This document shows, piece by piece, positions 10,401 through 20,752 of a stretch of DNA of 25,948 bases (within the stretch, counting starts at the first letter, position 1; every line of letters starts with the position of its first letter). The stretch is from positions 1 through 25,948 of the forward strand of contig JADGJL010000304.1 of assembly GCA_027600665.1 (NCBI GenBank), in the 5' to 3' direction. A program made the translations under genes and the position numbers. The notes below the pieces were generated by a model. That model did no database searches and had not been told where the DNA came from. It saw nothing but the letters and a program-made list of their open reading frames with translations. The stretch is from Irineochytrium annulatum. Taxonomy: Eukaryota; Chytridiomycota; Chytridiomycetes; Chytridiales; Chytridiaceae.

Positions 10401-13400
10401 TGTGGAGGCGAAAGTGACGAACGATGCGGCGCCGTCGTCAACGATGGTCGTCCGCACGACCATGAACAGCATCAACTTCATTATCAATCAAAACGGTGTC
10501 TCTATCGCCACCACGAGTTTCGGAGCTGGCCAGCTATCATTGACCCTGAAGCAGACGAAGACGTCTATCGCGGGTCGTTTGGGAAATCTATCAATCGTTG
10601 ACAACGTCGAGCGTGTGGGGAACTCGCGGGCCTTCAAGCAACTCTTACGAATTGAAGGATCGGAAGTCGCCGACTTCACGCTCGACACTTACGCGCCAAA
10701 TGACCCTGACTACCCAGGATACGATTCCTCTCTGAAACTTCGCACGGCTTCCGTTCGGTTGACTTACATAGAACCGCTCTTAGGTAGAACCCTACCACAA
10801 AGTTTTGTAAAATTTAACTTTTTTTGTCTAGCGGAGATGTTGACTTACTTCAAGGAATTTGCGCGGATGCACGTTCTTTTAGACTCAGCGCGCAGAGCTG
10901 CAGCTGCTCAAGAGCAAACCGGAAAGTTCCACTTCGACCTTCAAATCGAGACCCCGATCTTAGAATTTCCGGATGTATCTTTGACCTCGGGCAATATGAT
11001 ATCGATGTATCTCGGAAGAATCTCGGCACGAAATGAGTTTACAACTGCTGATGGGAGGGATATCAATGAAGTCATTGCAGATGTTCAGGCTTTGAAGCTC
11101 GTGTCTAATTTTTCGGACCAAAAAGTCGAATCCGTGCAGATGATTGAAGACGTCAACATCCACACCCGCTTGGCAATGTCTGGCTCGTCGGATAAGGACT
11201 TCCCCGGCACTCAAGTTTGTTAGTCATTTGATAACCTTGACTTATTTGTCTAGATTACTTGCAGCATGAACGAAGTGTTGCTTAAGATGACTCAAAAGCA
11301 GTACTACTTCATCCTGGATATTTTGGGCTCAATTTCTGGTCTAACGAGCTCGCCGCCAGACGTTGTGGACATTGACGACGATCACCTTATTGAATCCGGG
11401 GAAAAACCAAAAGCTGCAGTTGAATCGACCGGCACTGAAAGCATTACAGATATCTCGCTGACGATTCCGTCGATCTCGTTGGAACTTGCGGAACATAGCG
11501 GGCCCGACGGTTCGATTGATGATACGTCAATTGCTCGATTTTCTATCATTTCCTTGACGTTAAACATGACTTCATCGGCGACTGGACAAGAGTTAGAGAC
11601 CCACGTTAAGTCTCTACGGATTTGGGATACTCGGAAAGACAGCGGAAATTTGTTCAAAGAAATTATGCCAATGTCTTCTCACGATGAGGATCAGCTATGC
11701 ATCAGCGTTAGCCGCCCCAGTAATGGCCAAATGAATGCCGTTGTATCGTTTGACTCGCTTCGATTGATTCTTGTCCTTGATCATGTGTTCGCTATTCGTG
11801 ATTTCTTTAACCGGCCAGTCGAACCTGCTATGTCCGACAAGCACGAACCTGCGCCTGTAAACCAAGTCGACACGGCGACGGAAGGTTACAACGCGTACCG
11901 CGTAAATCTGGTCGGCGTTGAAATCGTGCTTCTGCACAATGCAACGGTTGAGGATTCGGAAGCTATTATCCTGTCAGCCAAGGAGATCACGTACTCAAGC
12001 GACCTGGTCACGAATCTTAGCGTCCTAGAGATGGGAATGTTTTTCTGCGTGATGAACAGCCGCCAGGAGTCGACATTGCGTTTCATCCAAAATTTCGATA
12101 TGACGTTGGCCATGGATAATCGGCTGACGGCGCCGGGCCATCGTCTGACGAGCATTTACGTGGATATCTCCCCATTAATGCTGCGAGTGTCTTACCGGGA
12201 CGTCTCGTTGATCAAGGATATCGTAAACAAGGCTACCGGGCTCACAGGACCAAGCGGTTCTGATGCTGAGAAAAATCCGTCATCCGAGGTCGTTCCTGCC
12301 TCGCCGAAAAAAACCGAAGATCTTATCATGTCGCGGGAGCGGATACAAGTCACCACAAAAGGAATTCGGATTATTTTGATTGACGACTTGAACGACATCC
12401 ATTTGCCGATGTTTGATATCGTCGTGGATAAACTTGTGCTGGAAGTTTCCGATTGGTCTTCGACGGTTGGTCATCTGATCTTATCGAGCGGCTTTAACAT
12501 ACACTATAGATGAGAATCGATACGGGAATCAAACTTCACGTTAATAACTTTAACGTTAAGAATTCGCACTGGGAGCCCTTGATCGAACTCTTCGAGTTTT
12601 ACTTAAATGTTTGAACTTCCATATTAGCCGCGTTAATATTTTTTAGGTGTCCAAGCAGGAGGACAATAGCATGTTTATCGACGTGTACGCGCGGAAGAAG
12701 TTGGAGTTGAATATTAGCCATGTCTTTGTAGAAACGTCTTTGAACGCGATGGCTTTGATTTCAAAGCAAAACGTAAGTTTAATTGTCGGCTTTACCTTTA
12801 ATATTTTCAGCGTGTCTACGTGCCCCGGAGCCATGCGCACTCTCCTTATATTCTTAGAAACAAGACGGGGTACAGTATGCACGTTTGGGCCGAGTCTACC
12901 GGCGACGGCCTCGATACGGAACTACGTGAGCTCGCCAACAACGAGGAGATTTCATGGCGATTTGACGATTGGCGAGCAATGCGCGAGGTAGGCTAGTGCA
13001 ATTGATTGTTAATAACCTTCAATAGAATGTGGCGCCGGCGCCCAACCAATTATCATTACAAATCCACGGGCCTCCTTGGGAAACTTTGAAAGGGATTCCT
13101 GTTGATCGCGAAGGAGCGAAAACCTACGTGTTGCGTCCTACGGTCAACCGGGTCTCTCATCGTTTAATCTGTGAAGTGAAGATGAAAAATAATCGGAAGA
13201 TTGTCACCTTCCGCTCTTCCACTGTTATTTTCAATGGTACTAGCATCCCTATCGACATCATGGTCGTTAACCTGCGCGGGCAAAAGACAGCGGGGACATT
13301 CAGTCTTGGTATTTCTCATTCGTTAAACACTTCTAACATGAGCAGGCCCTGGTGAAGATTGCCCTATACCGATCGAAGCCTCGTACTATGATAAGATACT

Positions 13401-16400
13401 GATTAGGCCGCAAGGTTACTTAATTTACGCTATATGCCTAACATTTTACAGAGCACTTTGGGTATGATTGGAGTAGCGAGCTGCTGTACTGGAGAGAACT
13501 TCAAAAACACAAATCAGGTACACGCCCACAGGGAAAAAAATGACGCTGACTATTTCAAGCGAGACAACCCTTTTTGGTGTCTTGCATTTCGACCGATGCC
13601 TCCACGCCTCCGTTTAAGTTTCAGGTGAATTCGAGCTCCCCGAAGGACGATGATACAGCGTAGGTGTTTCAACATTGATGGTGTGGTAATGGTTGTGTGT
13701 TTCTTAGGAGCTATCCGTTTCTAACTATGAAGCTGCTGCCACCATTTCAACTCGAAAACCTCTTACCTTACGACTTCCGATACACTATTTATGATAAGAG
13801 CTCGAAGCAAGAGTTGCGTGGTTCGTTGCGTCGTGGAACCGTGGATCCAGTCCATACAGTGGATCCGACCCATTCTTTGTGGCTTAGCATTGATATTCCG
13901 GGCACCGGTGAGTACCACGCACGTTTTGAGTTTTTGACACGTGAAACCAGATTTCCGGGTTAGTGAATTGGCAGTGCTCAGTAATGCCGAGCTGGACTAT
14001 CGGTAAAGAATGTTCACAACTTCTAGTTCTAAGGGTTAATGGGCAGCGACGAGCAGTTGACATTGGCTGATTCCGAGGGTCTCGAGTTGCATTTGCGTAT
14101 TAAATACAGGTATAAAAGTCATAATATTCACGTTTTTTTAACCCATCGAAGCGACAAGTTGGAGTTTGGCGGTCGCAAAGTCAGCATCTACAGCCCTTAC
14201 GTCATTTTGAACAAGACCGGACTTGATGTGGCTTACAGTACGCGATCTCTGATCAATTCTCTAAGGCTCGCGGCTGGACAAGGCCACGTGGCAAAGAGCA
14301 AGGTTTTTTACTAAAACGTTTTCTCGAGCCTGACGTAGTGCAGTCCGAACCATTCATGTTTTCCTATACTTCATTTGAGCCGTTGAAGAGTAGAGCCTCT
14401 ATCAAAGTTGCTGATTCCGAATGGAGTAAAGTAAGCTAATTCACGGGGTAGCCGACGCTGACCTACTTAGCCCCTTAGCTTCGAAGCTGTTGGAGGTTCT
14501 TTCGACGTGACGATCCCAGCATCTCAACGCGGCCAAGAAGTTCATTTGGGAATTACTGTTCGCGAGGGTGACGGAAAGGTTTGATTTTGGACGTGCGATC
14601 GCCTAAATTGTTTGCAGTATTTCTTGAGTAAAATCGTGACAATCGCTCCTCGATTTGTTGTTAAAAACAACATGGCCGAAGATTTATATTGCCGACAGCA
14701 TACTACTGCGTCCCCAATTCCAATTAAGGCCGGACAGTCGGTGCCGCTTGTGTACTTCAACGAGTCAGATGCGAGGCAGCTGTGTCTTCGCCTCTCCGGT
14801 TTGATGGACGAATGGTTGGTCTCAACGGAAATTTGATCTAACGAGATTAGGTCTTCTCCCTTCAATGTGAATCAGATCGGACAAGTTTTTATTAAGTTGC
14901 GCCGGATGGGCTCTGGGGTTGAGGATTTGTTACGTGCAGAAGTGATGCTTGACGCTGCAACCGTTTTCATTGCCTTGACGCGGGAGGAGGGGCGTTGGCC
15001 TTTCCGAGTTGAAAACAATTCGGATGTGGCAATTACCTTCTGGCAGCTAGTAGGAGTGACAATGCTTCTCCCCTTGCTCACCCTTTCAAGGAATCGAAAG
15101 CGCGGTATCTTGTCCCTTCGAATGAATCTCGTTCATACGCCTGGGACAACCCATCCGCCTATAGGAAGGCCCTGATGCTTCATATCGATGGTGCGAAAGA
15201 CCGCGAGATTGATGTTCGGGAAATTGGTCAACTGGTGCCAATGCAGTATCCTGTCCGTGTTTTTGCGTTTGTTTATGTACTGACGTGCAAAAGGTTCCTG
15301 GGGTGCCCGGTAAAACGGGCATTGTTGCTATCCGCGTGTACGCGGAGGGACCGACGCTAGTGATTAGTTTAGGTCCCTACATTGAGTCGAAAAGCCTTTT
15401 CCGCCAAGGCACGACGAAGAAGGATGATATGGAGGACTCCTTTCAAATGGTATGCCTGGTTAATCCCTCGCAACTAATGTCATGAAGAAAAATAAGGAGC
15501 AGACCGACCTACTAACCTTCCAGATAAAAATGGACGGTATTGGTATTTCGGTGATAAGCCGAGAGGTGCAGGTTAGTGGTGTTACTGTAATCGAGCCTCA
15601 GACGTCGTAGGAAATTTTTTACGCTTCCGCGAAGAAGGTTGACTTCGCGTATTCGGAATCGTCCTCGACGCAGGTCATCGTCTTCAGTATCGGATGGCTT
15701 CAAGTGCGTTGTTATTGAGGAATTTTTCTTCAGGCGGTCATCCTTACATTCGCGCTAGATCGATAACCAGCTCCCGGGCACTTTGGAACCTATCTTTTTG
15801 TATCCTACCGTTTTGCCCAAGGAGGGCGAGGAAACGTATCACCCGGTCTTAATGGCAACTCTTTCGAAATCAAAAGACTCATGTAGGTATGATGGATCAA
15901 AGGCTATTCTCATCGCATTTGAAGCGTATGGTGTTGACTACTATAATTTGTTCACGATTTTGCTGCAAGAATTGTCAGTGGATTCCGACGAAGATTTCCT
16001 CTACGCTTTGATCAACTTCGCGAAGTTTGACGTTGCAGGATGGGAGCAACCCGAACCGTAAGAGCTCGAAAGCAGGAGTGTAGTAACTTTTTGACAGTAA
16101 TCTGTTTAACTCCGATGTATCCATTCCATCTCCGAAGCAAGTGGATGGCGACGTTCGGATGTACTTTGAGAAGTTCCTGCTGCAGCCTATGCAGTTTAAC
16201 ATCTCGTTCCAGAGGACGCACACAGAGACCGCCGAGGAAACAAGGTACGAGCACAAAATAGTCCTCCTTCTTACATTGATGTTTATGTAAAAGGGGAGCG
16301 TCTCGCAACGTTCTTACTTTTTTCTTTGATGTGTTTACAATGACTGTCGGGAATATTCATGTACGCTTTCGTTTATAAAACCAAACTGACCCTTTCCTCT

Positions 16401-17742
16401 ATAGGGCGCCTCTATTAAGCTTAATGTCCGTTCCTTCTTCGCTTCGCTTACTTACATATATTAGGCATTGGAGATCTATCATCCGATCGTCACTTTATCT
16501 GAGCTTGTCGACCTCATGATGAAGTTCTATTCGCAAGAAGTTGTGGGACAGGTATACAAATGTTTTACGCTATTGCCTGACGTCGTGTAGCTGCACAAGT
16601 TCATCGGATCGGCTGACTTCCTGGGTAATCCGGTCGGCTTATTTAATAACGTCGGTTCTGGTGTCCGGGACTTCTTCTACGAGCCGTACTTGGGTTTCGA
16701 AATTACTCGCCCTCAAGACTTTGGCATTGGATTGGCAAAGGTTTGCGCATGTGGCATTGCACCCTATTAATAGTACTAGGGGACGACGAGCTTGTTCAAG
16801 AAGACCGTGTACGGTTTAACAGACACGTTGTCAAAAGTTACAGCTAGTGTTAGCAAAGGTGCGCGGGTTGAACAGGGTGAAGCTAAAATATTGTAGGCAT
16901 AGCGGTTATGACCCTCGATGAGGAATTCCAAGAAAGACGGCGACTAATCAGCGTCAGGAATCGACCTCGTCACGCAGGACACGGCGTTGCGGCTGGGGCT
17001 ACCTCACTTGTCACTAGTGTGGCCAGCGGGATCACTGGGGTGCTTTCTAAACCAATTGAGGGGGCTGGAAAGGATGGCGTCGGTGGCTTCTTTAAGGGTC
17101 TTGGCAAAGGGCTTGTGGGAGTTGTTTCGAAGCCTTTGATTGGTGTTTTCGACCTTGCCACGAACGTTTCTGAAGGCATTCGAAATACTACGACGGTTTT
17201 CGACAAGGAGCTCGAGAAGATCCGGCTGCCTAGGTTTATTAGTAGAGACGGAATTCTTACGGTAAGACTTATAGAGCTCCCTCTGTAGCTAATCCTTATC
17301 CAGCCGTATGATCCTAGGGAAGCGCAGGGTCTTTATTGGCTTATGTCGCTTGACAACGGGAAATACTTCCACGAGCAATATTTCGCGCATTTAGAGTTGA
17401 AAATTGAGGATTTCGTCGTTATTGTTACAGACAGGCGAATCCTGATGGCTAAATTACGGTCCAGTCGTGTGGATTGGGAGATACCCTTCGAAGGTAGGCG
17501 CCACCGAGTTGACGATTTCTAAAAGGTGCTTAGATCTGCAACTTGCACGGTTGGACAACGGCGGGATTACCCTGATCCAGCGCGGTATGAACCAGGCAAG
17601 GGCTCGAATCATCCCATGCTCCGAAAAATCAAGCGCACAGGTGCGTTTGTTTAGTTTATTCTATTCTATGTGGACTTGAGGCTGACCTTTTCTTTAGTGG
17701 CTTCTGAATCGTATCGAGATTATGTTTGGCCAAATAGGCTGA
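6607..17742 (+). CDS. VPS13: VPS13, bridge-like lipid transfer protein (49 exons, ~3007 aa)
   Basis: Complete VPS13, a rod-shaped bulk lipid-transfer protein at membrane contact sites (ER with mitochondria, endosome/vacuole, prospore or autophagic membranes in other organisms). The first ATG (GACCATGG context) opens [19 protein letters not shown], the canonical chorein start, and the gene ends [13 protein letters not shown] with TGA 17740-17742. Forty-eight introns of 36-75 nt were placed by matching phase, GT/AG ends and family sequence. Exon lengths sum to 9024 nt, 3007 aa plus stop, matching the usual size of about 3100 aa. Domains: chorein_N, extended lipid groove, VAB domain with six repeats, C-terminal helical (ATG2_C-like) region and terminal PH-like domain, detailed separately. 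Three introns are multiples of three and stop-free, so they are invisible in raw reading frames. The least secure junctions are the 75-nt intron 13959-14033, the 74-nt intron 15450-15523 and the donor at 15253. No frameshift or internal stop remains. Confidence 0.95.
7451..12772 (+). other. VPS13: VPS13 extended lipid-groove region (residues ~206-1762)
   Basis: Exons 7451-7549, 7590-7658, 7702-7851, 7899-7968, 8011-8147, 8193-8298, 8345-8421, 8467-8574, 8624-8868, 8911-9225, 9268-9454, 9496-10783, 10832-11214, 11254-12465, 12510-12608, 12647-12772. Family landmarks include [83 protein letters not shown] and [14 protein letters not shown]. In the family this part is a long repeating beta-groove (RBG) lined with hydrophobic residues that carries glycerolipids. 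Exons are small in the first third and large (1.2-1.3 kb) in the middle. Confidence 0.88.
12811..15252 (+). other. VPS13: VPS13 adaptor-binding (VAB) domain, six repeats
   Basis: Exons 12811-12987, 13026-13308, 13346-13414, 13452-13517, 13560-13659, 13708-13958, 14034-14109, 14152-14302, 14344-14430, 14471-14578, 14618-14814, 14851-15049, 15091-15252. The VAB domain binds Pro-x-Pro adaptors through six beta repeats, each with one conserved Asn. Six candidate core Asn codons are visible: ILRNKTGY (12859), VIFNGTSIP (13233), [10 protein letters not shown] (13757), VILNKTGLD (14210), VVKNNMAED (14666) and [10 protein letters not shown] (15014). Their presence suggests an intact adaptor-binding surface. 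Assigning the exact Asn in repeats 5 and 6 is inference. Confidence 0.8.
15294..17261 (+). other. VPS13: VPS13 C-terminal helical (ATG2_C-like) region
   Basis: Exons 15294-15449, 15524-15571, 15611-15703, 15759-15882, 15925-16057, 16098-16244, 16294-16360, 16405-16425, 16465-16551, 16591-16740, 16780-16858, 16897-17261. Motifs: [58 protein letters not shown] and a Gly-rich amphipathic stretch, [20 protein letters not shown]. In the family this part resembles ATG2_C and binds acceptor membranes, lipid droplets or mitochondria. One exon (16405-16425) is only 21 nt. Confidence 0.88.
17304..17742 (+). other. VPS13: VPS13 C-terminal PH-like domain
   Basis: Exons 17304-17493, 17534-17640, 17698-17742. 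Contains [15 protein letters not shown] and [15 protein letters not shown], the strands of the PH-like domain that ends VPS13 proteins, then a closing helix [10 protein letters not shown]. In other species this domain binds mitochondrial or other acceptor membranes and Arf1. Confidence 0.85.
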
Positions 17743-18358
17743 GGCGATCGACATACTTATGGGTTTTCCTTTTGCCATTCTGTATTTATTTGCAGTTATC
17801 TTTTACTCATATGACTTTTTTTTCTTTTTTGGAAAGCGGGTTTTTATCTTTTGACCCAATGCATAGTAGTCGTCTGAATAGCATGTTGCCCTTGTGATGG
17901 CTCTCTTGGTTCCAACTACACCAGTGCTCAGACTGGGTGTGCCACCAAAAGGCCACATAACGCGGCAAATGAGGCTCCAGTCGCGATCATGACATGTGCA
18001 CGGCGACACCGTCAAACACCGTCCTCTAGCCTCACGCTCTAGGAGATCCAGAGCTCGCTCCACCGCGCCCATGTAGCACCTAAGCGCGCTAATGCTCCCC
18101 TCGCGCGCCAACACCGAGAGCGCCGGGATGTCACCCCCCTTTCTTCTATCGGCCCGCGCCGGACGGCAGCAAGCCGTTCGTCAGGTCTTGCGTTCTCCGC
18201 AGCAGAACGGTGTTTTTCCGCGTGGTGGGAATGCACTAGGCCTTACCCATTCGCGATAGTCATTCGGACAAAGGTGTCCGATTTGTAGATAAATCTGTCA
18301 CCAAAGCCCATTACGGTCACTCGGACGGAAAGTCAAAAGGCGCTGTATTACAACTTCT
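17743..18358. other. Convergent intergenic region, VPS13 and SCAI 3' ends
   Basis: 616 nt between two convergent stop codons. It contains a T-rich tract (about 17811-17830) on the VPS13 side and a small hairpin at 18265-18280. No open frame here shows family similarity that I can recognise, and I see no RNA gene. Confidence 0.5.
18265..18280. repeat. Short inverted repeat (hairpin)
   Basis: CGGACA - AAGG - TGTCCG forms a 6-bp stem with a 4-base loop between the convergent VPS13 and SCAI genes. It is short enough to be chance. Confidence 0.25.
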
Positions 18359-18363
18359 TTATT
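18358..18363 (-). promoter_or_regulatory. Poly(A) signal AATAAA overlapping the SCAI stop codon
   Basis: On the minus strand the last codons read CAA TAA AG, so a perfect AATAAA overlaps the stop codon TAA (18359-18361). If used, cleavage would leave a very short 3' UTR. Confidence 0.4.
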
Positions 18364-20752
18364 GCGACGGTGTCGTCTGCTCAGGCGGCGCTGTAGTGAA
18401 GTTGTAAAACTGCGCCACATTGGCCGCCGCAACGAGCTCCTGCAGCTTAGCCGTCAGTTCGGGCGTTTGAAGGATCGAGCTCGGCAGTGCGGGGAAGGAT
18501 GAGGGCAGATGCTATAGTAGTCAAATGCATCAGACGTTTGAAAGCAGGAACAACTATGAACCTTCGGCTCCTTGAAACTGTTATGGCATGACAGAAGCGC
18601 CGAACACAAAACATATCGAATCGTAATTTGCCGCAGGAAGTCATCCTGTAGGAATCGCTTGAACGATTTGTCTACGATTCCACGTCAGTACAAAAGCCAA
18701 TCCAACTCATGGCAAAAAAATCACCTAGGTTAGCGGCCTGACCGACTTGCCCCTCCAAAATGTCCAAAATAACCTTCTCCGTGCTGTTTACGAGCGTGAC
18801 GCACTTCCCCCACGTATCTGTTGACATTTCCGTCGTATCAGACACGAACGAAAACGCTTTGACGGGCGAATGCAAAAAGAGGGTGAAGAGGCTGCCAATT
18901 TGCGTCGTATCTATCCCTCATCAGAATTCTTTCATTTACAAAGTAACGCACCTTTAATAGAAGACGGATATTCGGTTGGGCTCATCAGGACAACGACGGA
19001 ATGGCTAAAAACACGTGGGAAATTCTAAATAAAGACGTTAGTTCAGTTGCAGGATAACGCTTGAAGGCGTGAGCGCCAAATCTAAAAATGATACCCGCCT
19101 TGAAAGCTACGCTGTTGGTGCTGTCCACCACCAAGAACAAGGGTTTCCGAGTGAAAGGGATCAAGTCGTTCGGATGAAGGCAATGGACGAGAGATGTTTG
19201 ATCGGCTTCCGCCTTGTCGGGGGACTTTCGTGACGTGTTTACCGCGGTTGCGATGCCGCCCGAATACCCTAAGCCTTTTAGTGATCCCTGCATTCTTTAG
19301 GATTGCCCACCAATGTCCGGTTGGTCCGGTTTAGCTTGCCTTTTAGCCCCGTCGGCAGATAAATACAGAAGAAGGGCGGAGTTTTCCGAAATGTCCTATA
19401 AAAAACGTTGGCGATAAGTTCAAATCTTAACACCTAGGCCGTGTCAATCCACTAACCCACCTTGAATGCGGTGGCAATGTACAGAAGCAGCTGAGCAAAA
19501 GTAGGGCGGTACAGCAAGTACTTGTGCGGGTTCGTCCTCCTCGTCGCCGCCTTATCACCCGCATCCCCCGCCGCTCCGGCGCCACCCTCATTCTCCACAA
19601 ACGGCGGCTCGATCGGCGCCGCACCCTTCCCAGCCTGCGCCGTCGGCTCCCTCTCCAGCGACTGCAAAACGCGGTACATGTCCAGCGTGAGCTCCGAGAA
19701 CTTGATTTGGCTTTGGTAGTTGCCCACGAGGATGGCCTCCTGCAGCTTCAAGCGCGGCTGGCCGTCCTTGTCGAATTTCTGCGTGCGCTCAATCTGCAGT
19801 CGGCTCTGGACGACGAGGGGGTTGCCATCCGAGTCGACGGGCGCGAGCTTCTTCTCCGCCTATATCAATGCGCAAATGAGCGATGAACAAACGCTACATA
19901 CACGAAACAAAAAGAATGGAACCTCCAAAAAGGTCGAGATCTCCGACAGGACGATGTTCCACTCGGCCGAGTCAGTCGGCTTGAACGTCTTTGTGTACTC
20001 ATCGACGAGCGAAGTGAGTTCATCCATAAGCTTCTTAATCATGTCGTTTCGGTTCAAAAGCAAGCATACGACGATGAATCGCGCGTAATACCGAAGCTTC
20101 TTGATCATTAAAGACGGGCTTGGGGTAGAATTTAGCGGTAACACCAAATCGCCATAGGGAAATCAAGCAACTCACTTTTTCGCCTCCATCACATCCCTAA
20201 AATATTGACGATCCCTGATCGCCTCGTAGAACACGTATGACTCGTAAAGGTAGTTTGTCTCGGACGTGCGCAGGTAGTAGTGATAGTAAAGTTCTGAAGG
20301 AAACTAGTTACACTTTACATCTCCAAAATCTTCAGGCAGACAATAAAAACTCACGACCAATCTTCGACGCGATCTCCCCAATCTCCCACCTCTTCAGCCC
20401 ATAGAGATCCTTGTTCTCGAGTATGGGCCTGAGGGGATTAAGTTACACTCAAGAAGTTCCCCCAGATCCATCGCATAACAACGAACCGATGCTGCTGCTG
20501 GAACTTCCACAGCTTCGTGTAGACCTCAAATGTCCTTTGAAAGTAAGGCTGCCAGTTCCGGCCTGTCGGCGGGAGGTCCCTCAGCCCCGCGAAGAGCTGC
20601 TGCGATTTCTCCAGCAGGTATTGGAACTCCTCGACGATCTTCACGTTGGTCGTCCCGCCGCCGGCGGATGCGGTCTGCCCCGACGGGCCTGGTCCGGCGC
20701 CCTCCTTCTTCGGCGGCTGCGCGGGCGCGGGATTTGGATTCGGATCCTCCAT
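18359..20752 (-). CDS. SCAI: SCAI family protein (suppressor of cancer cell invasion), 11 exons
   Basis: Exons, 5' to 3' on the minus strand: 20487-20752, 20355-20428, 20176-20293, 19923-20118, 19461-19859, 19311-19395, 19099-19274, 18952-19024, 18725-18910, 18562-18671, 18359-18511; 611 aa, close to the animal protein (about 606 aa). Motifs: EFQYLLEKSQQLFAGLRDLP, FEVYTKLWKFQQQHR, LKRWEIGEIASKIGQLYYHY, KLRYYARFIVVCLLLNRND, IKFSELTLDMYRVLQSLERE, HCLHPNDLIPFTRKPLFLVV, VVVLMSPTEYP and SLFTLFLHSPVKAF. In animals SCAI is nuclear, represses MRTF-SRF transcription and works with 53BP1 in double-strand break repair; its role in a fungus is unknown. The N-terminus is a Pro/Gly-rich low-complexity stretch (about residues 2-35), and a second acidic/Gly insert lies near LEREP. 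Intron 19025-19098 appears to use a GC donor. ATG 20752 is the first in-frame Met and fits. Confidence 0.92.
19025..19098 (-). other. SCAI: Probable GC-AG intron in SCAI
   Basis: Family alignment demands that ...NSVAFK joins NFPRVFSHSVVV. Lys ends in AAG and the intron would begin GCGGGT instead of GT. The acceptor side is strong (CTAAC branch, TTTAG). No GT donor with the right phase lies nearby. Length 74 nt. Confidence 0.6.

Noticed and set aside
15246..15293. VPS13 donor at GTATCC (15246)
   Set aside because: Its phase gives a stop downstream; a donor at 15253 (GTCCGT) gives a normal 41-nt intron and keeps [15 protein letters not shown] in frame.
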